Counted from the stretch's first letter, positions 8,666-16,703 are shown. The stretch is DNA of 64,000 bases from Virgibacillus_R byunsanensis (GCF_042675965.1 NZ_JBHTKJ010000007.1:186001-250000); one strand, 5' to 3'. Notes: generated by a model from the sequence alone, not told the origin. Numbers and translations are program-made.

Positions 8666-9115
8666 TCTAACAGGGGACAATCGGAAGTTTTGCGCGAAAA
8701 AAGGCACAACGAGAGGATTTATTCTGCTCGTGGTGCCTTTTTCTTGTTATATGTAATTACTCACCCGCAAAATTTTTGATTACCCTAGAAAAATGAAGTC
8801 GCAAGAGGTAGTGCGTCCCCTAAGATTCAATCTTTTTGGCTAGGTGCCTGTCACTTCTCGAATTTTGGAGGTATTTGTCGAATAGATTGCTAGGACTAAT
8901 GTGTGAAGTTAGTTCTAGCAGTTTTTTTGGGATGCTTGTGAGGACGAGATGGGAATTTCTCCCGTTTCGTTAACAAAGGTGGAATTTCTGCTTCCGTAGA
9001 AATTCGTCTATTGGATAAGGAGCCTTGGGACGCGCAATAAATCAACGAAAGTCGCTCGACTAGCAGTGAAACTCCCTCGGCAAAAGGCTTAGTACCTATC
9101 ACCCCCCTGAAAGTT
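8666..9115. repeat. 450 bp direct repeat, right copy
   Basis: Second copy of the element at 6491-6947, starting at the same TCTAACAGGGGACAATCGG word and ending at CCCCCCTGAAAGTT. A few small differences are seen, such as GCGAGAGG versus GCAAGAGG and loss of a short TTACC block. Together the copies bracket the SEC-C gene. The rest of the 591 bp spacer to 9246 holds no gene. Confidence 0.85.
8696..8745. terminator. Hairpin terminator after the SEC-C gene
   Basis: AAAAAGGCACAACGAG pairs with CTCGTGGTGCCTTTTT around a 15-base loop, with A and T runs on both sides, so it could act in both directions. It lies inside the repeat, 40 bp after the SEC-C stop; the left copy at 6522-6568 plays the same part after the SNF2 operon. 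Confidence 0.7.
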
Positions 9116-9246
9116 ATCGATCTTAGTTGAAAGATATTTGTTCCATTATTATAATAATAGGGTAATAGAGATACTGTTAAACAGCTTATCGTTATAATTT
9201 TAATTTTCATAGGCGATCATATAATACTAGAAAGGAACTGGTACCA

Positions 9247-9546
9247 ATGGGTAAAGGCAAGAAAAATTCCACCTGGGCAGAGGCTAAAAAACGTTGTCGC
9301 TTGAATCAGAATGATATTCAAATGGCGAAAGAGCTTAGCATGACACCGAAAAGCTTACTAAAAAACATTCCTTCACCTAATCAACAATGGAAATCACCCG
9401 TAAAGGTTTGGGTACGTGACCTATATGAAAAAAAGTTTGGCAAGGTACTTACCTCTGAAAAAAGTAACTCCATCATAGATCGAGCAGAAAGGAAGACGCA
9501 TGATATATTGGATGAGGATTTTCCAGACGAGGAGCTGCCATTTTAA
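9247..9546 (+). CDS. Conserved small basic protein, partner of RQC-minor-1 gene
   Basis: A 99-residue, lysine-rich N-terminal / acid C-terminal protein of a type found as a hypothetical gene in Bacillaceae. It begins MGKGKKNSTWAEAKKRCRLN, has a helical centre (VKVWVRDLYEKKFGK) and ends in the acidic tail DEDFPDEELPF. No domain is recognised with certainty. GAAAGGAAC at 9230-9238 gives a good ribosome site. Its TAA overlaps the ATG of the next gene by one base, so the two are translated together. A nucleic-acid-related role is plausible only because of its partner and basic charge. Confidence 0.7.
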   Translation: MGKGKKNSTWAEAKKRCRLNQNDIQMAKELSMTPKSLLKNIPSPNQQWKSPVKVWVRDLYEKKFGKVLTSEKSNSIIDRAERKTHDILDEDFPDEELPF

Positions 9547-10304
9547 TGAGAAAGAACCAAAATCAGTTATCAGAAGCAGAAATTCTTGCCATTTTGCGAG
9601 CAGCAGATGATATTATTGCGGAAGCGGGACGAACGCTACTTGCTAAAATTTTAAAGGGTTCGCGTGAGAAAAAAATTTTACAACTGGAGTTGAATTTGTG
9701 CCCAGTATACGGTTATTTCAAATCATATAAGTTAGCGGAGGTCATAGATAAAATTGACTGGATGATTGACTATGACTTTCTGGATATTCAATACAACGGG
9801 AAATTACCGATGATTATTTTTACGGAGCGGGGCTGGGAGATTGAGCGTGATCAGCGCGTGGATGAATTTTTAAGGGAATGGGATCAATGGCTGGAAAAGG
9901 GGCGGTCATCTATAGACATGAGCTATTTGAAAGATCGCAATAGGCCCATGATATTTTTACTTCTTGAGAAGGTTAGAGAAACAGGCAACAGGAAGTACAT
10001 ACCTTATTTAAAAGAATGGGAAAAAATTGATTACAAAAAAGTAAAAGCTGAGATTCGAGCGACAATCAATTCTTTGGAAGCAAATGAGTCAATTGATGAT
10101 CAGCAAGCTGAAATAAAGAGAAAAGATTCAATCAAGGATGCGTTGCAAGGTTCCGCGCCTCAGGATATTCTGTTAAAATGCTGGAAGTGCGGTGATCGAT
10201 TCACTTTCACAGTGGGCGAGCAACAGTTTTATAAACAAAAAGGATTTGTTCATCCTAAAAGATGTGAAGAGTGCCGAGAACTAAGATTTGGTGACATTCC
10301 TTAA
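9546..10304 (+). CDS. RQC-minor-1 family DNA-binding protein with C-terminal zinc ribbon
   Basis: A 252-residue protein. Residues about 8-100 (LSEAEILAILRAADDIIAEA and onward to LPMIIFTERGWEIE) match the small winged-helix RQC-minor-1 domain as I remember it, a relative of the RecQ C-terminal DNA-binding wing but without a helicase. A middle helical region follows. The C-terminus carries KCWKCGDRF ... KRCEECREL (about residues 211-245), a four-cysteine zinc ribbon. The one-base overlap TAATG with the upstream gene implies translational coupling. Expected role: binding of DNA or RNA in an accessory or stress function; the exact job is not known. Confidence 0.8.
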   Translation: MRKNQNQLSEAEILAILRAADDIIAEAGRTLLAKILKGSREKKILQLELNLCPVYGYFKSYKLAEVIDKIDWMIDYDFLDIQYNGKLPMIIFTERGWEIERDQRVDEFLREWDQWLEKGRSSIDMSYLKDRNRPMIFLLLEKVRETGNRKYIPYLKEWEKIDYKKVKAEIRATINSLEANESIDDQQAEIKRKDSIKDALQGSAPQDILLKCWKCGDRFTFTVGEQQFYKQKGFVHPKRCEECRELRFGDIP

Positions 10305-10354
10305 TAAGATTTGTACATCGGCTTAGGATGTAAATGAAAGAAAGGATGTGTACC

Positions 10355-11299
10355 ATGACGAACACGAAGGAAAAGATAGAAAAAAGGAAATCAGAATTGA
10401 TCTGGTTAACGTTAGATTTTAGCCAGCAGTATCTAAATGGGATTACAATGAAGTTATTGAAAAACTGATTAAAAAAATGGCTAGAAAAAGAGATGTCCCT
10501 TTTGTTACAGGCAGAATTGAAATTTGGGGTGCAGAAGTGATTCATGCACTGGGCACCATCAACTTCTTATTTGACAAGGCCACTCAGCCATATGTTTCTG
10601 TAGCTGATATTTGTCAGTTTTTCGATACGAAACAAAGTACTACCTCGCAAAAATCAAAAAAGATCAGAGATATTTTCAACATGTCTTATTTTGACGAGGA
10701 TTTTACAATAGAATCGGTTGATCAGCGTAATTCGTTTAATCACATGGAAATGGCTAATGGCCTTCTGGTTCCAAAAGGCATGGTACAGGAATTGAAGACA
10801 GAGAATGTGGAGATTATCCCTGATGATTGGGAATTAGAAGTGGCACAAATATTAGGCATTTTGAAACTGGAAAAAGAGAAAAAATATAACGAAAGTGATT
10901 TATTTGATTGGTTGGAAGTGACAGATAAAAGGTTACTGGCATTCTATAATTATTTACATCATCATTTGAAGTTTCCTTTTTTGGCAGGTAAGAAAGTATA
11001 AATACTTTCTTACTGCATAAGTGCAACTATGGCATTCGCCATAAAGGCTTGGCGAATGCCAAGTTTTCTAAGGCTCATTTGAAGAGGAGGTAGGACCGCT
11101 AGCTTTTGCAGAATATGATGTGAATTGTATTCGATTGGATCAGGAAGTAAGGATTCATGAATTTTATGGGATTTTAGTGGAATGCAGTCACAAGGGAAAA
11201 AAGGCGATAATCCCCTTAGCCGATATTGGGGTAAACGAAGAACATGCTAATTTTTCACTGATAGAGTTGTATCAAGATTGGTTTTGGTCATATCGTTAG
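10355..11299 (+). pseudogene. DUF6398-type gene broken by a base deletion and an 85 bp insertion
   Basis: Three pieces form one former protein of about 285 residues. Piece 1 starts at ATG 10355 (MTNTKEKIEKRKS ... FSQQYLNG) and loses frame at 10439-10440, where one base is missing. Piece 2 resumes at 10441 (DYNEVIEKLIKKMARKR) and contains the DUF6398 core WGAEVIHALGTINFLFDKAT with QSTTSQKSKKIRD, a likely helix-turn-helix. It ends inside a palindromic insertion. Piece 3 (11075-11299) reads SFEEEVGPLAFAEYDVNCIR ... IPLADIGV ... YQDWFWSYR, the C-terminal domain often annotated as calcium-binding. Removing 10989-11073 restores the frame exactly (FLAG then SFEEE). The deletion might be a sequencing error; the insertion is real structure. 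The 10477-11001 part alone would be a misleading gene call. Confidence 0.85.
10989..11073. mobile_element. 85 bp palindromic mini-element (MITE-like)
   Basis: It starts with a perfect inverted repeat TAAGAAAGTAT-aa-ATACTTTCTTA (10989-11012). AAGTGCAACT follows, then a second perfect stem GGCATTCGCC / GGCGAATGCC (11031-11060) and an AAGTTTTCTA end. AGG stands at both edges, consistent with a short target duplication. A diverged relative lies at 43234-43316. There is no coding capacity, so it would need a transposase supplied in trans. Confidence 0.75.
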
Positions 11300-11445
11300 G
11301 GCATTTTCACACTATACGAGAAGGGATTGCAAAAGCATAGAGACGGTTCTTTAAGAAATTTACTCTTCAGTGCTGGCTCCTCTAACTATATCTTTTCAAT
11401 CTAATCAAGATCATTTATACTGTTTACGAGGAGGTGAATGAAACT

Positions 11446-11781
11446 ATGGAAAATGAGACAATGCTGAAGGAAATATTAAATGCCTTAACGTCCCATTCAG
11501 AGCAGGTCAATAATAAATTTGGTCAAATGGACAAGAAGTTTGAGCAAAAGTTTGACCAAATGGACCAGAAATTTGAGCAAAAGTTTGAGGAAATGGATAA
11601 GAAGTTTGAACGAAAGTTTGAGGAAATGGACAAGCGTTTCGATCGATTAGAGACAAAAGTTGATGGTATACGTATGGATTTAACAGAAACACAGAAAACC
11701 ACTAATTTTTTATTAGGTAAAATAGTCCAACATGATGAAAAGCTTCTACAACTTTCTGAGGAATCTGAGCAATATAAATAA
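11446..11781 (+). CDS. Hendecad-repeat coiled-coil protein
   Basis: A 111-residue cytoplasmic protein of unknown function. The centre is a coiled coil made of an 11-residue repeat (QMDKKFEQKFD, QMDQKFEQKFE, EMDKKFERKFE, EMDKRFDRLET), encoded by a 33 bp tandem DNA repeat from 11524 to about 11655. Small proteins of this kind are common in Bacillaceae; their copy number varies and no function is established. AGGAGG at 11429-11434 points to the ATG at 11446 rather than the GTG at 11434, which overlaps the site. The gene has its own terminator. It may self-associate as a parallel bundle. Confidence 0.75.
   Translation: MENETMLKEILNALTSHSEQVNNKFGQMDKKFEQKFDQMDQKFEQKFEEMDKKFERKFEEMDKRFDRLETKVDGIRMDLTETQKTTNFLLGKIVQHDEKLLQLSEESEQYK
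11524..11655 (+). repeat. 33 bp tandem repeat inside the coiled-coil gene
   Basis: Units begin at 11524, 11557, 11590 and 11623 (partial), each starting CAAATGGA or GAAATGGA. The unit length is a multiple of three, so copy changes would lengthen or shorten the coiled coil without a frameshift. Confidence 0.8.
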
Positions 11782-11817
11782 CCTTCCTGTATACTATAAT
11801 CCCAAATTTAAAGCAAA

Positions 11818-11856
11818 AATACCTCCATACCCATCTACTGGAATGGAGGTATTTTT
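11818..11856 (+). terminator. Intrinsic terminator after the coiled-coil gene
   Basis: ATACCTCCAT pairs with ATGGAGGTAT, followed by five T. Confidence 0.85.
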
Positions 11857-12023
11857 ATGTGATTTTAGGTCATAGGGACAGGTTTATAGTCAGATTTTTA
11901 ACGTTTTACGCCCCAAGTTAATAAATTCTTTCTATGACTATTCAGATTACGAGTAATACATTCCCTATTAAATGTGTCGCTCTTTTACAATCCTAACAAA
12001 GGGTTGCTTACAACTTACTTTAA

Positions 12024-12353
12024 CTATACAATTTGTAACCGGTTTATTGATATGCTTTTGAAAGAGCCCTCAAACCATCCAATTTGGAAAATAGAACCAT
12101 CCCATGCTTCTCCATCTAAATATACTTTATTGTTTAACCTCTATTTGTCTTAGGATTTTAAGTATTTGAAATAAGTGAAATCAGGTCCATTTCCTGAGTT
12201 GGTGAAGGGATGAAGTGTTGCTCCATTTGCATTTAGATATCCTAATAAAGCGATTGTTTTAATCAAAAATAAGTGAAAGTGTTGACACTTTTTAAAAAGA
12301 ATCTTAAATCCACCGAATTTGGAATTAAAGGATGCACAGGACCATCTCCCCAC
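12024..12353 (-). pseudogene. Decayed minus-strand coding fragments, unknown family
   Basis: Within the 1.1 kb spacer 11857-12896 the minus strand shows protein-like stretches. One is 12024-12129 (KVYLDGEAWDGSIFQIGWFE and onward to a stop). Another is an open frame at 12150-12353 with a second, more protein-like frame over its 5' half (GDGPVHPLIPNSVDLRFFLK). They have no starts or ribosome sites and shift frame, so they look like remains of one or two genes. I do not recognise the family. Chance open frames cannot be excluded. Confidence 0.3.
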
Positions 12354-12464
12354 ACCCCACGCGACAATCCCTACTGCGGATACACGTCTATTTAAGTTAT
12401 AATAAAAAGAACTCCAGTTCGCTGAAGTTCTTCCGTCTTGTCTGGATTGTGAGTGGCTTACATA

Positions 12465-12620
12465 GCTGGATGTGCGCGCGACTTTGAGCGTGTACCGAGC
12501 GACAATTAACTAAGTACGAGTAAGTTTTCTAGTATCGTGCGCGATAAAATGATGATGACGAGCAACTTTAAGCGTCCCCCGCGCGACATCTGGTACGGAT
12601 GCGAGATAACCTAATATATA
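12465..12620. repeat. Intergenic array of spaced GCGCGAC words
   Basis: Words such as GCGCGACTTTGAGCG, CCGAGCGACAATTAA, GTGCGCGATAAA and CGCGCGACATCTGG recur every 25-45 bp. The flank GAACTCCAGTTCGCTGAAGTTCTTC just before them (12411-12436) reappears at 13640-13667 in front of a similar array. There is no gene. Confidence 0.6.
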
Positions 12621-12786
12621 TCAAGAAGGTTAGACGTTATTTGTGACCAAGCCTTCTTTTATCTGAGGGAATCGAGGTGGTGATTCCACTGCTAAATTTG
12701 CATTTATGTCCTAATTAAACATTTGATTTAATCAGAGGCTAGTGTAGTGTGAAGAATTATCGACCTTCATTAAGTTTGGAAAAAGC

Positions 12787-12817
12787 AGGAAGTACAAGAA
12801 CCCCCCATGCTTCCCCT
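12787..12817. repeat. REP-like element (GTCCCCATGCTTC family)
   Basis: AGGAAGTACAAGAACC followed by CCCCATGCTTCCCC closely matches 7194-7224 with one block shortened. It lies 80 bp upstream of the yczE-like gene. Confidence 0.5.
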
Positions 12818-12896
12818 GTCAAACGGGAAATTGGAAGGGCATTTTTTACTGTGTTATGTTAGGGTAATTGTTCTCTATTGATATGGAGATGATTCC

Positions 12897-13520
12897 ATGA
12901 CGTTGACACAGAATAAATTAATCCTTTATGCAATAGGTATTATGATTTTTACGCTTGGCATAGTTCTAACACTCCAATCAGGGCTTGGTGTTTCACCGTT
13001 TGATGCACTTCTGGTCGGTTTACACAGAACGATTGGACTTACAATAGGAAGCTGGGAAGTTATTCTTGGCGCATTAAACGCAATTTTGCTGCGATCCCGT
13101 CCCGAATATTTAGGAATACTTACGGCATTGATGATTGGAATCTGCATTGATTTCTGGGTGCTGGCACTCGACGGATGGGTTCAGCCTAAAACCTTAGCAG
13201 GTCAAATTGCTTGTTTTTCGCTGGGTTTGGTCGTCAACGGGTTTGGGATTGCAACATATCTACAGGCAAAACTTGCATCAGTTCCATTTGATGGTACGAT
13301 GCTAGCAGTGACAAAGTTAACAGGGTTAAATGTAATCATTTCCCGAGCGCTACTTTTCCTAGTGTTGGTTATTCTTGCATTTATTTTTAATGGCTTAATC
13401 GGTATTGGAACTTTATTGATTACCTTTTTGAGCGGGGTAACGATCAATGTCTTTATCCCTTATGTTGGAAGATTCGAGAAAATTCAACAAGAGGGAGAAA
13501 CAGGGACAGGATCGCTTTAA
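12897..13520 (+). CDS. YczE/YyaS/YitT-family integral membrane protein
   Basis: A 207-residue polytopic membrane protein with about five hydrophobic helices spread over its length. The first segment, LGIVLTLQSGLGVSPFDAL, is the typical YczE opening, with the LGVSPFD turn and a later, related ASVPFDG turn suggesting an internal duplication. YczE of B. subtilis is linked to surfactin production, but the transport substrate of the family is unknown. It starts at ATG 12897 behind GGAGATG. It is flanked on both sides by repeat-rich spacers, so it is probably monocistronic. Confidence 0.8.
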   Translation: MTLTQNKLILYAIGIMIFTLGIVLTLQSGLGVSPFDALLVGLHRTIGLTIGSWEVILGALNAILLRSRPEYLGILTALMIGICIDFWVLALDGWVQPKTLAGQIACFSLGLVVNGFGIATYLQAKLASVPFDGTMLAVTKLTGLNVIISRALLFLVLVILAFIFNGLIGIGTLLITFLSGVTINVFIPYVGRFEKIQQEGETGTGSL

Positions 13521-13639
13521 AATACTAACAGTCGGAAGCGCGGGGGCTGTTCTATTGCTTCATTTGGAAGTCGCGGGAAGCAGGACAAGAATTCTCCCGC
13601 TTTACTCCGTACAAAAGCAGATAAGACTTTTTATAATTA

Positions 13640-13982
13640 AAGGAACTCAAGTTCGCTGAAGTTCTTTCTGCTTATCAGGGTTGTGGGTGGCTTTGATAGC
13701 TGGGTGTGTGCGCTACTTTAAGGGTGTACCGGACGACTTTTTCGTGATGGTGAACGAGTTGACAGGTGTACCGAGCGACAATGAAGTAAGTGCGAGATGG
13801 TTTTCTAGTATTTTGTGCGAAAATATTATGATGACGCGCGAGTATAAACGCAGGTCGAGCCAATTTTTCATCATCACGAGCTAGTTAACGTGTAGGTTGC
13901 GCCACTTTTCCGTGATGACGATCGACTTTAAGAACACCCCGCGCGACATAGGTTAAAGGAAGAACCGCCCCCACGCTTCCCT
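13640..13982. repeat. Second GCGCGAC-word array with REP-like end
   Basis: It begins with the GAACTCAAGTTCGCTGAAGTTC palindrome shared with 12411-12436. GTGCGCTACTTTAAG, CCGGACGACTTTT, CCGAGCGACAATGAAG, GCGCGAGTATAAA and GCGCGACATAGG follow at irregular 25-40 bp steps. It ends in a GAAGAACCGCCCCCACGCTTCC element that abuts the ykuK stop. The 468 bp spacer 13521-13988 has no credible gene; the short frames in it follow the repeats. Confidence 0.6.
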
Positions 13983-13988
13983 AAAGAT

Positions 13989-14513
13989 TTACTTCGTATA
14001 CCGATTGGCATAACTACTGGCTACAACAGCATCGGGTTTAATTTTCGGCTCTAGTCCTAACGATTCCATTCGTGAAACCATTTCGTTCACAAACACTCGG
14101 GTTTTATTTCTACTGCCAGAACCGATATCGATATGCCCTTCGATGGTAAAGGACGCACCCTTATAAATGTGGGGCAACACAATATCAATAAGTTGTTGTT
14201 TCATTTCCTCTGAAAACAAGGATACTACTTCTTCTGTTAAAGTTGTCTCATACGATATCCGCTCATGAAGGTTAGTCATTTTTCTTGGTACTTTTACTTT
14301 ACGTATGCAAGCCCATGCCCCTTTTCGCTCACGGTGGATGACAATTCCTGTAATGAAAAGGGTATGATCTGTATGGACTTGTGAGTCAGTTCCGAATATC
14401 AAGCGGTAATTCCCGATGACATCCTGCTTCATATACCGAACAATATTATGAAATACTTGATCAAGAGACATACTTTCTTGACTTAAGTTTTGGAATACAT
14501 TACTATTTGTCAT
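13989..14513 (-). CDS. ykuK: YkuK family (DUF458) ribonuclease H-like protein
   Basis: A 174-residue protein of the YkuK/DUF458 family, which has an RNase H-like fold; its substrate is not established. Features seen are LIFGTDSQVH near residue 42, with an acidic residue at the usual first catalytic position, then FEGHID-like FTIEGHIDIG near 120 and a final KPDAVVASSYANRYTK, a strong family ending. Length matches the family. The start ATG follows AGAGAGGGA on the minus strand. It is transcribed towards the repeat array and divergently from the TPR gene, with about 110 bp between them for promoters. Confidence 0.85.
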   Translation of the reverse strand: MTNSNVFQNLSQESMSLDQVFHNIVRYMKQDVIGNYRLIFGTDSQVHTDHTLFITGIVIHRERKGAWACIRKVKVPRKMTNLHERISYETTLTEEVVSLFSEEMKQQLIDIVLPHIYKGASFTIEGHIDIGSGSRNKTRVFVNEMVSRMESLGLEPKIKPDAVVASSYANRYTK

Positions 14514-14623
14514 TGCTTCAGATTCCCTCTCTATAATGGAATAGGTGGCAAATTAGATTTATAATATATATGTTATTATATGTTATTCATAAAACGATTA
14601 TTTGCTAAAAGGGTGTGAGAAAT

Positions 14624-15259
14624 ATGGAGGGAAAATTAAAAAGAGCGTTTGCGTTTCTAAACAAGGGGAACTTCAAGCAGGCTGAGATTCTTTATTTGGA
14701 ATGCTTGGACAGGCTGGAGGATAGTGAGTCAAAGCTATATAAACAAGCCCTACATGGACTCGGGTTTGTAAAAAATGAATTAGAAAATTTTCAAGAAGCA
14801 ACCGAAATTTATATGAAGCTATTACACATGGCTAGAAAAAAAGGAAATAAAGAAGAGGAGGGCATTAGTTATCATCAGCTTGGGATCGTTCAGCGTAAGT
14901 CTGGAAACCATGATCAGGCATTGCTCCATTTTGCGGATGAACATGACATCTACCATGCCCATTTTCCTGATTTTCATTTAGGTCTCGCAGTTAATTTATA
15001 TGAAAGTGGAATGATATATCAGGTCCAAAACAAGCTAATGGAAGCAGCACATATGATGGAAGAATCGCTGCGCCATGCAAAGCAAACAGATGATTTGGTT
15101 GTTATTGGCAGTGTTTACCGAGGTCTTGGAGATATTTTTAAGCAATCCGGTGATAATGACAAAGCAGTGAGTCAGTATCAGAATGCCCTTGCAGTATTTA
15201 AGCAGGCTAATGATAGCCAGGCTGTCGAGGAAATGGATGAGAAATTGCGGGATCTGTAA
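14624..15259 (+). CDS. Tetratricopeptide-repeat protein
   Basis: A 211-residue soluble protein made of about five TPR units (for example LENFQEATEIYMKLLHMARK, GNHDQALLHFADEHDIYHAH, GDNDKAVSQYQNALAVFKQA). TPRs form a helical scaffold for protein partners. There is no catalytic or DNA-binding domain, so it is not a full Rap-type regulator. I start it at ATG 14624, ten bases behind AAAGGG, rather than at the in-frame GTG at 14615. It precedes maf by 90 bp and may share its transcript. The partner is unknown. Confidence 0.8.
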   Translation: MEGKLKRAFAFLNKGNFKQAEILYLECLDRLEDSESKLYKQALHGLGFVKNELENFQEATEIYMKLLHMARKKGNKEEEGISYHQLGIVQRKSGNHDQALLHFADEHDIYHAHFPDFHLGLAVNLYESGMIYQVQNKLMEAAHMMEESLRHAKQTDDLVVIGSVYRGLGDIFKQSGDNDKAVSQYQNALAVFKQANDSQAVEEMDEKLRDL

Positions 15260-15349
15260 TAAGTAGGTCCACTTACCGGTATTCGTCGTTTAATGTCGAT
15301 GTTAATAAGCCCCTATAATAAGATAAACAAACCATGGAGGTTATTATAT

Positions 15350-15913
15350 ATGTCACATCAACTCATATTGGCTTCATCATCGCCAAGGAGGCAAGCTTTG
15401 TTAAGGCAGGTTAACATGAATTTTACTGTACGTAAGCAGGATACAGATGAATCCATAGTAAAAGCAAGTGACCCACGTGAAAAAGTTGAGCAACTGGCTT
15501 TGCTTAAAGCGAGAAATACCGAGATTATGGACAAGGGTGAGGTTATAGTAACAGCTGACACGGTTGTTTCCTATCAAAACCAGATATTTGGAAAGCCAGA
15601 AGATGATAAAGATGCCTATACCATGCTTTCAACCTTAAGCGGTCAAGTACATGAGGTGTATACGGGTGTTGCGATCCGGGCCAATGCAGAGGAGATATTT
15701 TTTACGGAGAAGACATCGGTAGAATTCTGGACTTTATCAGACGAAGATATCATGAGCTATATTTCCACGCGTGATCCTTTTGATAAAGCTGGTGGATATG
15801 GTATACAAAGTGAAGGTGCAGTACTTGTGAGGAGCATCCATGGTGATTATTATAATGTTGTAGGATTGCCTATATCCCGTGTGGTTAGAGAGTTAAGAGG
15901 AGTAATAGGATAA
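15350..15913 (+). CDS. maf: Maf-family nucleoside triphosphate pyrophosphatase
   Basis: A house-cleaning enzyme that hydrolyses non-canonical or excess dTTP/UTP to the monophosphate. The N-terminal LILASSSPRR is the family substrate loop. VTADTVVSYQNQIFGKP contains the metal-binding aspartate, and RDPFDKAGGYGIQ is the third family motif. Length is 187 residues, normal for the family. GGAGG at 15336-15340 sets the start at ATG 15350. In B. subtilis maf lies with radC and mreB; here it stands alone after a TPR gene. The 320 bp after the gene (15914-16233) holds no clear gene, then the terminator of the proC remnant. Confidence 0.92.
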   Translation: MSHQLILASSSPRRQALLRQVNMNFTVRKQDTDESIVKASDPREKVEQLALLKARNTEIMDKGEVIVTADTVVSYQNQIFGKPEDDKDAYTMLSTLSGQVHEVYTGVAIRANAEEIFFTEKTSVEFWTLSDEDIMSYISTRDPFDKAGGYGIQSEGAVLVRSIHGDYYNVVGLPISRVVRELRGVIG

Positions 15914-16135
15914 AAGAAATAATAAACAGCACAATTGGAGATGACTTTATTGAACATACTTTTGAATAACCTATATTTTAATATGTTGAAGAGGAATGGT
16001 TTTTTGCTGTAAGGTTTGTGCGATTAATTTTCTTGGCAGTTTTTATTTTTGCTAGTAGTCGAAGTATGTGGATGGTTCTGTTACTTTTTTTGGATTCAAC
16101 TAGTGTAACACCGTATGATGTCCTAAATCTTCCAA

Positions 16136-16181
16136 AACTAAAAAAACCTAGTCACTGCCTAATAGCAGGCAATAACTAGGG
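16136..16181 (-). terminator. Terminator of the proC-proA remnant (left copy)
   Basis: Read on the minus strand: CCTAGTTATTGCCTGCTATT, AGGCAGTGACTAGG, then a run of seven T. The identical structure ends the right copy at 29084-29128. Confidence 0.75.
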
Positions 16182-16233
16182 ATATGAAACAACAGCTATT
16201 ATCTAATCTGTCTGTTCCAATTTCATCATATTT

Positions 16234-16703
16234 TTATTCGTAAGAAAGCAGTCCCACGCGTACGCGTGCAGTTTTTGGGTGGATTCCAATTATCTTTTCG
16301 TCATCAATAATATATGCTTCCCCAATGCTTTTCATCAGTTCCTTAGCTAGCAACACTTGATCCATAGCTACATGTCTACCAGGTGAAACGGCTGTTGCTG
16401 ATTCTTGAATCATGCTAGAAGTATTCGGCATCACGCGGATCACTTGCTGTCTATCGTTTAAATTCTCTTCCATATAAGAAGTAGAGATACCAGCCAAAAC
16501 AGAAATGAGTAACTGATTGGCTGTGATTCTTCCGCGCAGGTCTTCCAATACCCCATCTATATCTTTCGGTTTCATTGCTAAAATAAAAACATCTATAGTT
16601 GAAAAGTCCAAGTTTTCTTTCGTTACTGCTTCAATACCATATTTTTTATTTAATTCGTTTAAACGATCTTGATTACATCGGTTTGTAACGATGATTTGCT
16701 CCG
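16234..16703 (-). pseudogene. Partial copy of proC fused in frame to a proA tail
   Basis: The sequence 16103-16703 is a nearly identical copy of 29050-29238 joined to 29656-30067. It lacks 417 bp in the middle and the first 30 or so codons of proC. Because 417 is a multiple of three, the frame survives: pyrroline-5-carboxylate reductase (VFILAMKPKDIDGVLEDLRG ... EAYIIDDEK) runs straight into IGIHPKTARVRVGLLSYE, the degenerate end of gamma-glutamyl phosphate reductase. It lacks the Rossmann N-terminus and the catalytic C-terminal domain, so no activity is expected. It forms the left boundary of the catabolic island. Confidence 0.9.

Noticed and set aside
8594..8779. 61-codon frame overlapping the end of the SEC-C gene
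   Set aside because: It is an alternative frame of the zinc motif followed by the repeat hairpin.
13447..13884. Two short plus-strand genes after the yczE-like gene
   Set aside because: They follow repeat text, overlap the end of the upstream gene and have no start signals.
12411..13982. CRISPR array
   Set aside because: The GCGCGAC words are short, variable and irregularly spaced, with no constant repeat of 25-40 bp and no cas genes.
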